Counted from the stretch's first letter, positions 13,049 to 21,166 are shown. The stretch: DNA of 36,767 nucleotides from JAKQHY01 sp034429475 (GCA_034429475.1 DAOUGD010000105.1:1-36767), one strand, 5' to 3'. Notes: a model not told the origin generated them from the sequence alone. Numbers and translations are program-made.

Positions 13049-13100
13049 AGCATCGGCCTCCGAAGCCGGTAGCATGCGTTCAAGTCGCATCAGGGGTACT
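13049..13100 (+). repeat. attR: Right attachment site core (52 bp)
   Basis: Exact copy of 6194-6245. It is the displaced 3' part of the original chromosomal tRNA-Arg gene and lacks the 5' 23 bases. Confidence 0.9.
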
Positions 13101-13104
13101 AAAA

Positions 13105-13132
13105 GCGCCCGGCTTAATGCCGGGCGCTTTTT
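13105..13132. terminator. Original tRNA terminator, also ends the LysM gene
   Basis: GCGCCCGGC-TTAAT-GCCGGGCGC with AAAA before and TTTTT after, so it works in both directions. It follows the displaced tRNA end and lies 22 bases beyond the stop of the minus-strand LysM gene. Confidence 0.85.
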
Positions 13133-13154
13133 CATGCCAAGGCGCAGAGAGAAG

Positions 13155-13847
13155 TCAAGGAGCGGCTGTAGGCGTGACGCCGCCGTCGGGAATGATCAAC
13201 TTTTGCCCCACATTGATGAAGTCGGCAGAATCCAGGTTGTTGGCCTTCAACAGCGCGTCGGTTGTGACGCCGTACTTTAGGGCGATCTCCCCCAGCGTCT
13301 CGTTCGCCGCCACTTCGTGGATGACGCCGGTCCCCGCCGGCGCCGGCGTTGCGGTGGACGCAGCCGTCTGTCCGGGAATGATGAGGACGTCGTCCAGATA
13401 GATGGTGTCGTCGGCCATGTTGTTGGCAGTTTTGATCGCATCCACGGTCACGCCATATTCCAGTGCGATCCCCAACAGCGTATCCCCGGCCTTCACCTTG
13501 TGCGTGCGTTCGGCCGCCGCGGGGGAAGGTGGCGGAGCGACCGTTGCGGTCTCTATCGGCGCGGGAGTGGCCGTCGGCGCAGGCGTGAACGTCGCCACCG
13601 CGGGGGTATACAAAGGGCGCGCTGTACCCGTCGGGACTTCCGTTGTCGCGCCCTCCAGCGCCGGCTTCGATCCCACGATCTGTCCGATAATGCCCACCAG
13701 AGCTAGAATGACTACCACCAGGCCCAGACTAAGCAGCACTTCCGGGCGACGCAGCCAACTTGCGCGCTGTAGCCACCCCGATACCTTCCCCTGCAACGTC
13801 ACAGGAGCCGAATCTTTGCCCATCCATCCGTCTAATCCGCGTTTCAT
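13155..13847 (-). CDS. Membrane-anchored protein with two LysM domains
   Basis: A 230-residue protein: a cytosolic basic head (1-36), one membrane helix (about 37-58, 'VLLSLGLVVVILALVGIIG'), a T/P/A-rich extracellular linker (68-112) and two LysM modules at about 115-159 ('HKVKAGDTLLGIALEYGVTVDAIKTANN..IIPG') and 176-220 ('HEVAANETLGEIALKYGVTTDALLKANN..IIPD'). LysM binds N-acetylglucosamine polymers, so the protein probably attaches to cell-wall or surface glycan. No catalytic domain is present. The start at 13847 lies after a GGGGGC stretch; the frame is open to 13949 but that passes through the promoter. Confidence 0.82.
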   Translation of the reverse strand: MKRGLDGWMGKDSAPVTLQGKVSGWLQRASWLRRPEVLLSLGLVVVILALVGIIGQIVGSKPALEGATTEVPTGTARPLYTPAVATFTPAPTATPAPIETATVAPPPSPAAAERTHKVKAGDTLLGIALEYGVTVDAIKTANNMADDTIYLDDVLIIPGQTAASTATPAPAGTGVIHEVAANETLGEIALKYGVTTDALLKANNLDSADFINVGQKLIIPDGGVTPTAAP

Positions 13848-13880
13848 GCCAGCGCCCCCGTCAAGATAACGTATGGGAAC

Positions 13881-13908
13881 AGTATACACCGGATTGCACG
13901 GCGGGCAA
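13881..13908 (-). promoter_or_regulatory. Promoter of the LysM gene
   Basis: Minus strand: TTGCCC (13908-13903), 16-bp spacer, TATACT (13886-13881). Confidence 0.45.
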
Positions 13909-13984
13909 TGTGGATATATAAAACATGAAACGCGAAACCTATCCAACAAAGAGCGCCACGTTTCGCGTCGCCCAGGTTACGACG

Positions 13985-15253
13985 CTATTCGTACCGCAAC
14001 GCCTCAATCGGGCTGAGTTTGGCCGCCTGGTTCGCCGGGTAGATGCCGAAGAACAGCCCGATGGCAAGGGAGAACCCCACCGCCAGCAGCACCGATTGCG
14101 GCGTCACCACCGAGGAAATCAAACCCGTCAGGTTGATGATCTGCCCCACCCCAAAGCCCACCGCGATCCCAATGCCGCCGCCGATGAGGCTGAGGATGAC
14201 CGCCTCCATCAGGAATTGCAGCAACACGTCACTGCGGCGCGCGCCGATGGATTTGCGCAGCCCGATCTCACGGGTGCGCTCCGTCACCGAAACGAGCATA
14301 ATGTTCATAATGCCGATCCCACCAACGACCAGCGAAATACCCGCGACGGCCCCCAGAAACAACGTCATAATGTCGGTCACGGTCGTCGCCATATCCAACA
14401 TATCGGCCTGATTGATAAGACTGAAGTCGGCGTCGTCAAGCGGGGTGAGGTTGTGTACATCGAGCAGCACCGCCTCTACCTGATCGTAGGCTGCGTCCAC
14501 CTGCGTCTCGGATGCCGCCATAATGTTGATACGGCTGAGGGTCAGATCGCCGTAGGCGTTGCGTGCATTGGCCAGCTTGGTCTGCGCCATCGAGAGGGGG
14601 ATGAAGATATTGCTGTCTGCACTATTGAACATCGAGCCGCCCTGCTCGGTTAACACCCCAATCACGGTCAACGACGTCTTCTGCCCATTCATCGTGGCGA
14701 CTTTGATCTTCTGCCCCACCGGATCAAACTCCCCGAAGAGGTCCTGCGCCACCTGCCACCCCAACACGGCGACTTTGGCCCGTTTATCCACGTCCTCCGC
14801 ACTGAGAAAATCTCCCTGCGCCAGAGTCAAATTGTTCAATGCCTGATAATCCGGCGTCGTCCCCACCGCACTGACGCTGAAGTTTGTATCGCCATAGATG
14901 ATCTGCCCGTTGACACTGTATTCTGGCACAATAAGTTGTGCATCAGGGACAGCGTCGGCGCGCCGCAGCGCCTCTACGTCATCCATTGTGAGTCCCTTGC
15001 TGGCGCTCCCGCCGGAACTGCCGCCCACCCGCCCCGTATTCTGGGGCATCACAATCAGCAGGTTGGTGCCGATGCTGTTGATCTGCGCCGTGATCTGTTC
15101 CTGCGCCCCCGCCCCGATGGACATCAGCGCGATGACCGATCCCACCCCGATGATGACGCCTAGCATCGTGAGCGCCGCCCGCAGTTTATTCGCCGCCAAC
15201 CCATCCAACGCCACCAACACGTTTTCCCACAAATCAGATAATTGTGTAACCAT
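13985..15253 (-). CDS. MacB-like ABC transporter permease
   Basis: A 422-residue permease of the MacB/FtsX type VII ABC family. It has an N-terminal membrane helix ('ALTMLGVIIGVGSVIALMSIGAG', about 27-50), a large periplasmic/extracellular MacB_PCD domain (60-290), and three C-terminal helices (FtsX, about 295-415) ending 'GLFFGIYPANQAAKLSPIEALRYE', the family's typical end. AAGGA precedes the ATG at 15253. It is the last gene of the adaptor-ATPase-permease operon; the substrate (macrolide, lipid, peptide or lipoprotein) cannot be read from sequence. Confidence 0.9.
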   Translation of the reverse strand: MVTQLSDLWENVLVALDGLAANKLRAALTMLGVIIGVGSVIALMSIGAGAQEQITAQINSIGTNLLIVMPQNTGRVGGSSGGSASKGLTMDDVEALRRADAVPDAQLIVPEYSVNGQIIYGDTNFSVSAVGTTPDYQALNNLTLAQGDFLSAEDVDKRAKVAVLGWQVAQDLFGEFDPVGQKIKVATMNGQKTSLTVIGVLTEQGGSMFNSADSNIFIPLSMAQTKLANARNAYGDLTLSRINIMAASETQVDAAYDQVEAVLLDVHNLTPLDDADFSLINQADMLDMATTVTDIMTLFLGAVAGISLVVGGIGIMNIMLVSVTERTREIGLRKSIGARRSDVLLQFLMEAVILSLIGGGIGIAVGFGVGQIINLTGLISSVVTPQSVLLAVGFSLAIGLFFGIYPANQAAKLSPIEALRYE

Positions 15254-15279
15254 CAGTCCTTCCCCCTATTGAGAAAGAG

Positions 15280-15356
15280 GCAAGATGCAGGATGCGAGAT
15301 GCAAGATTCCTGCATCTTGCATCTTGTTTCTTACTTCTTGCCTCATGCCTCTTGTA
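15280..15356. repeat. Heptamer array of 11 units in inverted halves
   Basis: Four 7-mers like GCAAGAT (15280-15307) are followed by seven of the reverse type like TCTTGCA (15308-15356), in exact 7-base register. The array fills the ATPase-permease gap and encodes the last codons of the ATPase gene; it can fold into a long hairpin in the mRNA. Confidence 0.8.
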
Positions 15357-16029
15357 TTTCCCCATCCAACAACCGTACCACCCGCCCGGCTTCCGCACCG
15401 ATCTTCTCGTCGTGCGTGACCATAACGATGGTGATGCCATGCTCGGTGTGCAGGCGGTGAAAAATGTCCAGGACTTCGCGGCCAGAGTGCGTGTCCAGGT
15501 TGCCTGTCGGTTCGTCTGCCATCAGGATGGCAGGCTGGTTGACGAGCGCGCGAGCAATGGCAACGCGCTGCCGCTGACCGCCGGAAAGCTCCGAGGGCTT
15601 GTGATACATCCGGTCTTCCAGACCGACCATCTTCAACGCCCCCACCGCCCGGTCTTTGCGCTCAGCCGGTGGGATGCGCGATCCGTTGCGGCTGTATTGC
15701 ATCGGCAGGATGACTTGCTTGAGCGCAGTCGCCCGCGCCAGCAAGTTGAACGCCTGAAAGACGAAGCCGATCTTGCGATTGCGCACCGCCGCCAATTGAT
15801 TTTCGTTCATCTGGCTCACGTCCACCCCATCGAGCGTGTACGCGCCCGCCGTGGGTATATCCAGGCAGCCAATGATGTGCATCAGGGTGGACTTCCCCGA
15901 TCCCGATGGCCCCATAATCGCCACCCACTCGCCCGGCTCGATGGCGAGGGAAACACCGCGCAACGCGCGCACCTCCACCTCGCCCATCTGGTATACTTTG
16001 GTTAGATTCTCAATCTGAATTAGACTCAT
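15343..16029 (-). CDS. MacB/LolD-type ABC transporter ATPase
   Basis: A 228-residue nucleotide-binding subunit with Walker A GPSGSGKST (40-48), Q-loop Q92, signature LSGGQ (148-152), Walker B ILMADEP (168-174) and H-loop H206. 'TGNLDT' after Walker B is the LolD/MacB/FtsE hallmark. It powers the permease encoded downstream. The final residues come from heptamer repeat DNA (15343-15356), so the original C-terminus may have been altered. Confidence 0.93.
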   Translation of the reverse strand: MSLIQIENLTKVYQMGEVEVRALRGVSLAIEPGEWVAIMGPSGSGKSTLMHIIGCLDIPTAGAYTLDGVDVSQMNENQLAAVRNRKIGFVFQAFNLLARATALKQVILPMQYSRNGSRIPPAERKDRAVGALKMVGLEDRMYHKPSELSGGQRQRVAIARALVNQPAILMADEPTGNLDTHSGREVLDIFHRLHTEHGITIVMVTHDEKIGAEAGRVVRLLDGEIQEA

Positions 16030-16041
16030 CGCATTCCTCTA

Positions 16042-16069
16042 AAAATCCAAAATCTAAAATCCGAAATCC
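16042..16069. repeat. Four-unit heptamer array
   Basis: AAAATCC, AAAATCT, AAAATCC, GAAATCC in exact register, filling the 42-base gap between adaptor and ATPase genes. Confidence 0.7.
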
Positions 16070-16071
16070 TA

Positions 16072-17643
16072 TCACGGCTGCCGCATCAGCCGTCCGGTGC
16101 CCATTCCGAATGGGCTACTGGGCATAGCCTCTGTGGTTGCTGTGGATGTCGCCGCCACACTGACGACGTCGCCTTCTTCCAGACCTTTCAATACCTCGGC
16201 CTGCGTATCGGTCACGAAGCCCAATTCCACCGGCGCTAACACAAAACCCTGCGCCGACTGAGTCGCCGCCCCGGCCTCCGGGGTAGTAGGGACGGATTCG
16301 CCGGTGCGAAGTTGCCGCAGCACGAAATTACCCCCGTCTATACTGCGCACAGCCTTCAGCGGGACGACCAGCACATTCTCCGCGCTGCGGGTGGCGATTT
16401 CCACGTCCGCCGTCATCCCGGCGCGCACCGACAGCGCCGTGGGATCGAGCGCCACGGTCACGTCGTACAGCACCACCCCGGATTGCGCGGCTGCGGTTGG
16501 CGCGATGTGGGTGATGACGCCGCTCAATTCGCTTTCATCGAAAGCATCCAACGTCACGATCGCCGGCATCCCTACGGCCACCTGCACAACGTCGCTTTCG
16601 TCCAGCCCAATCTCGACCGTGAGCATACTCAGATCGGCCAAAACAACAGCCGCCTGAGACCCGCCCAGCATCTGCCCGACCTCGGCGTTCAAAGTGGTGA
16701 CGACGCCGGCAACCGGCGCGGTCAACGTCAAGTCGGCCAGCGTTTGCTGCGCCGAGTTCAGCTTGAGTTGAGACTGCGCCAGTGTAATCTCCGCCTGCTC
16801 CACCTGGATGCGCGCGGATTCAACCTCGCTGGCATCTGGCGCAGTCTGCTCGCGCTCCAGAGCGACACGCGCATTGACAACTTTGCTCCACGCGCTCTTC
16901 ACGTCACTGTCGCCCAGGCCTACCACTTGCAGGGTATAATTGGCCTGCGCGACTTCCAGGTCTTCCTTGGCCCGCTGTAAATTGTTCGTCGCAGTCTCCC
17001 GCTCCGTCTCCAGTCGCCCAGATCGGAAGCGATCACCCAATTCCCACTCGCGGCCTGGATCGTAGGCAGAATCGTAGGCTTCTTGCGCGTCAGCGAGTGC
17101 GCGCTCGGCCTGATCCAACTTGACCCTCACCGAGACCAGTTGCGCCCCTTCGCGGGCGTCGCCGGTAAGCGTCTTCGTATACTCGGCCTGCGCCGCCTCA
17201 AGATTGGCCTGGGCCAGCTCTACGGCGCTCACATCCGGCGTCCAGGTGAGCAAATCATCCAGTTTGAGTTGTGCAGATTTCAAGCTGGCCTGCGATTGCT
17301 GCACTTGCAGTTCCGCCTCGGCGACGCTCCGGTGGGCGTCGGTGGCGTCCAACTGCACCAGCGTATCGCCGGCTTGCACTTCATCTCCGATCTCCACCAG
17401 CACCGCCGTCACCTTGCCGCCGCTTTTGAAAGAAACCACCACCTCATCCTGCGGCGCAAGACTGCCGCTGCCCTCGACGCTGACGCGCAACGTCCCCCGC
17501 TCCACCGTCGCCAGCTCTGCCGCGCCATTCTGCGCCGCCAGCGCCGCACGGCCGCCGGATAAGTTGCGATAGAACAAATATCCCACAACGCCGATGCCGA
17601 CGACCCCAAGCAACATTAACCACAACCACCCTTTCCGCTTCAT
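16072..17643 (-). CDS. MacA/HlyD-type efflux adaptor protein
   Basis: A 523-residue membrane-fusion protein. An N-terminal membrane helix (about 5-28) is followed by a biotinyl-lipoyl half-motif ('GGKVTAVLVEIGDEVQAGDTLVQLDA'), a very long coiled-coil hairpin (about 100-305), the second lipoyl half ('APVAGVVTTLNAEVGQML'), and beta-barrel plus membrane-proximal domains. It links the ABC permease to the exterior. Start 17643 is preferred because AAGGAG lies 9-10 bases upstream; an ATG at 17652 directly abuts it. First gene of the export operon, divergent from the histidine kinase gene. Confidence 0.9.
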   Translation of the reverse strand: MKRKGWLWLMLLGVVGIGVVGYLFYRNLSGGRAALAAQNGAAELATVERGTLRVSVEGSGSLAPQDEVVVSFKSGGKVTAVLVEIGDEVQAGDTLVQLDATDAHRSVAEAELQVQQSQASLKSAQLKLDDLLTWTPDVSAVELAQANLEAAQAEYTKTLTGDAREGAQLVSVRVKLDQAERALADAQEAYDSAYDPGREWELGDRFRSGRLETERETATNNLQRAKEDLEVAQANYTLQVVGLGDSDVKSAWSKVVNARVALEREQTAPDASEVESARIQVEQAEITLAQSQLKLNSAQQTLADLTLTAPVAGVVTTLNAEVGQMLGGSQAAVVLADLSMLTVEIGLDESDVVQVAVGMPAIVTLDAFDESELSGVITHIAPTAAAQSGVVLYDVTVALDPTALSVRAGMTADVEIATRSAENVLVVPLKAVRSIDGGNFVLRQLRTGESVPTTPEAGAATQSAQGFVLAPVELGFVTDTQAEVLKGLEEGDVVSVAATSTATTEAMPSSPFGMGTGRLMRQP

Positions 17644-17734
17644 CTTTTCCATCTCCTTTACTTGTCTCCTGATTTCTCTTCTATCCTACCCCATCGGCCA
17701 ACATCCTGCCAGTGTTCCCGATGACAAACCAAGA

Positions 17735-17791
17735 TGACGCGGCTCACGTTCTGATGTGACGCGACTCACCTCAGAAAGTGACGCGCGCGGC
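17735..17791 (+). promoter_or_regulatory. Three 22-bp-spaced operator-like repeats
   Basis: TGACGCGGCTCAC (17735), TGACGCGACTCAC (17757) and TGACGCGCGCGGC (17779) start exactly 22 bp apart, two helical turns. They lie between the divergent export operon and kinase gene, directly upstream of the kinase's -10 element. They are good candidates for a response-regulator binding array. Confidence 0.6.
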
Positions 17792-17810
17792 ATATCTTCT
17801 GGATAGACTT

Positions 17811-17820
17811 GTGCTATGAT
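17811..17820 (+). promoter_or_regulatory. Extended -10 element before the histidine kinase
   Basis: GTGCTATGAT contains TGnTATGAT. Transcription would start near 17827, so the kinase probably starts at a later ATG (17831 or 17858) with little or no leader. Confidence 0.4.
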
Positions 17821-19165
17821 TGAGATGAAAATGGGAGAACTCGAAGCGAGATACACTATGACGGCCAATTCATCTGACGGAATACGCAAGACGCAATCCG
17901 AAATTTCTGCCATCGAGCCAGGGTTACTGGCCACGTTTCGCCTGCTCACGACCATCCGTCTGGGGTTGACGGCGCTGGCGAGTCTGGAGAATTTGGGGGA
18001 TGGGCCATTCGCGCGTCATGGCGCGCTGTCGGCCAGAGTTCTGTTGAGTCTGGTGGATGGGATAGTATTGTGGTTGTACCTTTCGTGGCCGGCCTTGCAG
18101 CGGCGCATGGGCCGGTTCTATCTTCCGGTGGCCCTGGGCCTGGCGACCATCAGCCCGGTTGTCGCCCAATATACGGTTCCAATGCACATGGTCGCCATCA
18201 ACTACCGGAGCATCATCCGCGCCTGGCAACTGCTCCCCGTCTTACTGATTCCCCTGGTGATGATCGCATGGCAATACAACTTTCGCTACGTGCTGGGGTT
18301 CTGCATCGGGACACTGTTGTTAGACATCGCGTTGGTGCGTATTATCGTGTCGCCAGAGCGGATAGCCGCCCTTCTGACTCTGGAGGGGATGCAAATCCCG
18401 GTGTTGGTGGGCGTCGTTGGCGTCATCGTCAACCGCACGGCCATCTTCATTGCCGTGGGCTTTATGGTCAACCGACTGATGAAAACACAGCGAACGCAGC
18501 GCACGGCTCTATTGGCAGCCAACGTGCGGCTGACTAACTATGCCAGCACGCTGGAACAGTTGACCGTCAGCCGGGAGCGCAATCGCCTGGCGCGAGAGCT
18601 GCACGACACGCTGGCGCACACCCTCAGCGCGTTGGCCGTCCAGCTCGGGGCGGTGGATACGCTGTGGGACGACGCGCCGACCGAAGCCCGCGCGCTGCTC
18701 GCACAATCGCTGGCAGCCACCCGATCCGGTCTCACCGAGACGCGACGCGCTCTGCACGATCTGCGGGCCTCTCCCCTGGATGACGTGGGGCTGAAGCTGG
18801 CGCTGGAAACGCTGACCGAGACCCTGATGGCGCACCACACACTGACGATAGCAGTAGACATAGCACCGGCGTTAGACGATCTACCTCCCGCCGTCGAACA
18901 ATGCCTCTACCGGGTAGCGCAGGAGGCGCTGGAGAACGTAACCCGTCATGCCGCAGCACAGTACGTCAGTGTGCGGCTAGCGCGCACCACTGAGCACATT
19001 CTTCTTACCATCCACGACGACGGGCAGGGCTTTGACCCCACAGCAGCCGAGGCCACGAGCCGTCTCGGCCTGCAAGGGATGCGCGAACGTGCCGAAATGG
19101 CTGGCGGTGTGTTGACCGTGAAAAGCAGTCCCGGTCAGGGAACCACCGTGCAATTGGAGATTTGA
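17816..19165 (+). CDS. NarL/DesK-type sensor histidine kinase (orphan)
   Basis: Up to 449 residues: an N-terminal region with five or six membrane helices (about 38-220), a short coiled linker, a HisKA_3 dimerisation domain with H263 in 'ARELHDTLAHTLS', and a HATPase_c domain (355-449) with N-box 'QEALENVTRHA' and G-box 'DDGQGFD'. It would phosphorylate a LuxR/NarL-type response regulator, but none is encoded in this window. The coordinates give the longest frame; the first ATG falls inside the -10 element, so 17825, 17831 or 17858 is more likely. It is divergent from the MacA/B-like export operon, which suggests stress- or drug-responsive control. Confidence 0.9.
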   Translation: MIEMKMGELEARYTMTANSSDGIRKTQSEISAIEPGLLATFRLLTTIRLGLTALASLENLGDGPFARHGALSARVLLSLVDGIVLWLYLSWPALQRRMGRFYLPVALGLATISPVVAQYTVPMHMVAINYRSIIRAWQLLPVLLIPLVMIAWQYNFRYVLGFCIGTLLLDIALVRIIVSPERIAALLTLEGMQIPVLVGVVGVIVNRTAIFIAVGFMVNRLMKTQRTQRTALLAANVRLTNYASTLEQLTVSRERNRLARELHDTLAHTLSALAVQLGAVDTLWDDAPTEARALLAQSLAATRSGLTETRRALHDLRASPLDDVGLKLALETLTETLMAHHTLTIAVDIAPALDDLPPAVEQCLYRVAQEALENVTRHAAAQYVSVRLARTTEHILLTIHDDGQGFDPTAAEATSRLGLQGMRERAEMAGGVLTVKSSPGQGTTVQLEI

Positions 19166-19218
19166 AGGCAGGACTTCTTTCCTATCTTGCGATTTGCTCA
19201 ACAGTACTAAATTCCTAT

Positions 19219-19246
19219 TGTGACTTAGGGTAGAATCAGGTAAGAT
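19219..19246 (+). promoter_or_regulatory. Possible promoter of the first pilin gene
   Basis: TTGTGA (19219-19224), 16-bp spacer, TAAGAT (19241-19246). A similar GGTTAAGAT string precedes the second pilin gene near 19555-19563. Confidence 0.4.
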
Positions 19247-19289
19247 AGAGTCAGGTTCGAAAACTAAACATACTTAAAGGAGGTTCGAG

Positions 19290-19439
19290 ATGCTGTACTT
19301 GCCGCGTGAAGAAGGTCAGGGCTTGGTTGAATACGCCCTCATCCTGGTGCTGATTGCCATCGTTGTGATCGTGATTCTGACCACCCTCGGTGGTGTGATT
19401 CAGAACGTGTTCAGCAACGTCGTCAGTGGCCTGGGCTAA
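19290..19439 (+). CDS. flp: Flp-type pilin
   Basis: A 49-residue prepilin of the Flp/Fap family. A short leader ends at G9 and the mature N-terminus reads QGLVEYALILVLIAIVVIV, matching the Flp rule of E5 and Y6 after the processing glycine. One hydrophobic helix and a short tail follow. AAGGAGG lies before the ATG. It should be processed by a TadV/CpaA peptidase and assembled by a Tad secretion machine, neither of which is in this window. Confidence 0.9.
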   Translation: MLYLPREEGQGLVEYALILVLIAIVVIVILTTLGGVIQNVFSNVVSGLG

Positions 19440-19467
19440 TCGCCAGCGATAGACCAAAACAACCGCG

Positions 19468-19499
19468 AGACCCCACAGAAGTGTGGGGTCTTTGCTTTT
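19468..19499 (+). terminator. Terminator after the first pilin gene
   Basis: AGACCCCACA-GAAG-TGTGGGGTCT (19468-19491), followed by TTGCTTTT. Confidence 0.85.
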
Positions 19500-19598
19500 A
19501 AAGTGGACGGGCGACCATAGTACCGAAATCCTATGGCGATTCCCCCCCAACTAGGTTAAGATGAAAGTATAGTGTGGTTAAGGCACAGGAGGCTTACA

Positions 19599-19760
19599 AT
19601 GTTATTCTTACCAAAGGAAGAAGGCCAGGGCCTTGTAGAATATGGGCTAATTTTGGTTCTGATCGCCATTGTGGTCGTCGTCATCGTCACCACCTTAGGG
19701 TCGGCCATTCAGAATATTTTCAGCGAAATCGGCAGCGCACTGTTTGAGGCCACCAGTTAA
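19599..19760 (+). CDS. flp: Flp-type pilin (paralogue)
   Basis: A 53-residue prepilin, close paralogue of the preceding one: 'MLFLPKEEGQGLVEYGLILVLIAIVVVVIVTTLG', with the same processing site after G9 and E5/Y6. The tail (SEIGSALFEATS) differs. AGGAGG precedes the ATG; an in-frame ATG at 19572 lies upstream without one. It is separated from the first copy by a terminator and so is probably expressed on its own. Confidence 0.9.
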   Translation: MLFLPKEEGQGLVEYGLILVLIAIVVVVIVTTLGSAIQNIFSEIGSALFEATS

Positions 19761-19793
19761 AACGCCGCGTCTTCGCATTTCAGCCGCGATTTA

Positions 19794-19822
19794 TTGCGTT
19801 CCATCACAGGCGGGTGTAGAAT
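19794..19822 (+). promoter_or_regulatory. Promoter of the PIG-V-like gene
   Basis: TTGCGT (19794-19799), 17-bp spacer, TAGAAT (19817-19822). Confidence 0.5.
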
Positions 19823-19853
19823 GTAGCCATTTCTCCATCCAGGCAATCGGACT

Positions 19854-21080
19854 ATGGCAAGCAGACAGACGACGCCCATGACACCCGCACCGGGAAAGCC
19901 ACCCTATGCTCTTTTTGGCTTTTGGGCTGTGCTGCGACTCGTGACCCACCCCTGGGCGGCGTTGATTTCCAACCTCCGCCCTCTCACCCCCACCGAACAA
20001 ATGATTCCCTTATGGCCGCCGACGGCCCCGCTGACCTCCTGGTTGACGCGGGTATGGTTGGCGCCCTGGCAGCGCTGGGACACGATTTACTACCTCTGGA
20101 TCGCCACGCGCGGCTACGCCGTTGACGACGGCACTGCGCAATTTCATCCTCTGTACCCCTGGCTGGCAGTCCCCCTGGTCCGAATGGGGCTTCATCCCCT
20201 CTTGGCGCTGCTGACCGTCAACAGTATCGCAGTCATTCTGCTGATCTGGGTTGTCTACCGCCTGGCCCGCTTGGAGCTGGCCCCTTCCACGGCGCGCACG
20301 GGTGTCTTGCTGATGCTGTGCAGTCCTTTGGCCTTTGCCCTCTTCATCCCCTATGCCGAAGCAGTCTTTTTGCTGTTTGCGGTGCTTTGTCTGTATCACG
20401 GACGCCGGAAGCAGTGGTGGATTGCCGGCGGCGCGGGTGCCTTAGCAGCCCTGACCCGCCAGCAGGGACTTTTTCTGGCGCTGCCGTTGGCGTGGGAACT
20501 CTGGGAGAGTGCCGGCCGCCGGTGGCGCACGGCCCTCGCCGGCTGGCGCGACTGGCTTGCGCTCGCGCTCATCCCGGCCGGCTACTTTGCGTGGATTGTC
20601 TATCGCGCCTGGGCCTTAAACGATCTGGCTGTAGACTTCACCAATCTGCACACCCTGATTTATTCCTTCCTCATTTCCCCCAGCGCCGTGGAAGTGGTGC
20701 CCGTCCAGACGTTTATGTGGCCCTGGCAGGCATTGTATCTGGCCGTCGCGCAGCTCTGGCGCGCGCCCGACGTAGACCTCATCGTCAATCTGGTGGGCGG
20801 CGGCTACTTCCTGCTGCTCGTAGCCTGGGCGTGGCGCCGGCTGCGGGTCAGCGACCGGTGGTACGTCGGCGTCATCACCCTGGTCAGTTTTGGGTATCAG
20901 ACCGGCTCGACGCATCCTTACATGGGGCTGCTGCGCCACCTGTTCCTGGCGTTCCCGGTTTTCCTGGCCCTGGCTCCCCGCGCCGAAAAACCGTCGCGGA
21001 AGCTATGGTGGATCATCACAGGATTGCTGGGACTGTTTTTCTTGCTGCTGCTCTACGGCCTGGAAGCCTGGATTCCATAA
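19854..21080 (+). CDS. PIG-V-like mannosyltransferase, multi-pass membrane protein
   Basis: A 408-residue GT-C-fold protein with about nine membrane helices. The first outer loop has 'WQRWDTIYYLWIATRGY' and 'FHPLYPWL', the pattern of PIG-V (GPI mannosyltransferase II) and its bacterial relatives, including the catalytic-type acidic residue in 'RWD'. Bacterial members are thought to use polyprenyl-phosphate mannose to modify lipids or glycans outside the membrane. The start lacks a clear ribosome site; an in-frame ATG at 19878 is an alternative. The stop codon lies in the first unit of the following heptamer array. Confidence 0.72.
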   Translation: MASRQTTPMTPAPGKPPYALFGFWAVLRLVTHPWAALISNLRPLTPTEQMIPLWPPTAPLTSWLTRVWLAPWQRWDTIYYLWIATRGYAVDDGTAQFHPLYPWLAVPLVRMGLHPLLALLTVNSIAVILLIWVVYRLARLELAPSTARTGVLLMLCSPLAFALFIPYAEAVFLLFAVLCLYHGRRKQWWIAGGAGALAALTRQQGLFLALPLAWELWESAGRRWRTALAGWRDWLALALIPAGYFAWIVYRAWALNDLAVDFTNLHTLIYSFLISPSAVEVVPVQTFMWPWQALYLAVAQLWRAPDVDLIVNLVGGGYFLLLVAWAWRRLRVSDRWYVGVITLVSFGYQTGSTHPYMGLLRHLFLAFPVFLALAPRAEKPSRKLWWIITGLLGLFFLLLLYGLEAWIP

Positions 21081-21154
21081 TTCGTAATCCGTAATTCGCA
21101 ATTCGCAATTCGTAATTCGTAATTCGTAATTCGTAATTCGTAATTCGCAATTCG
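21078..21154. repeat. Eleven-unit heptamer array (TAATTCG type)
   Basis: Eleven 7-mers in exact register: seven TAATTCG, one TAATCCG and three CAATTCG. It fills most of the gap before the next gene and includes the stop codon of the previous one. Confidence 0.9.
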
Positions 21155-21166
21155 CCGTTTTAGGGA

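Noticed and set aside
14936..15163. Frame beginning MCIRDS, a string known from sequencing-adapter (mosaic-end) contamination
   Set aside because: The DNA (TTGTGCATCAGGGACAGC) differs from the adapter sequence, and the region is antisense to an intact MacB-like permease, so it is coincidence.
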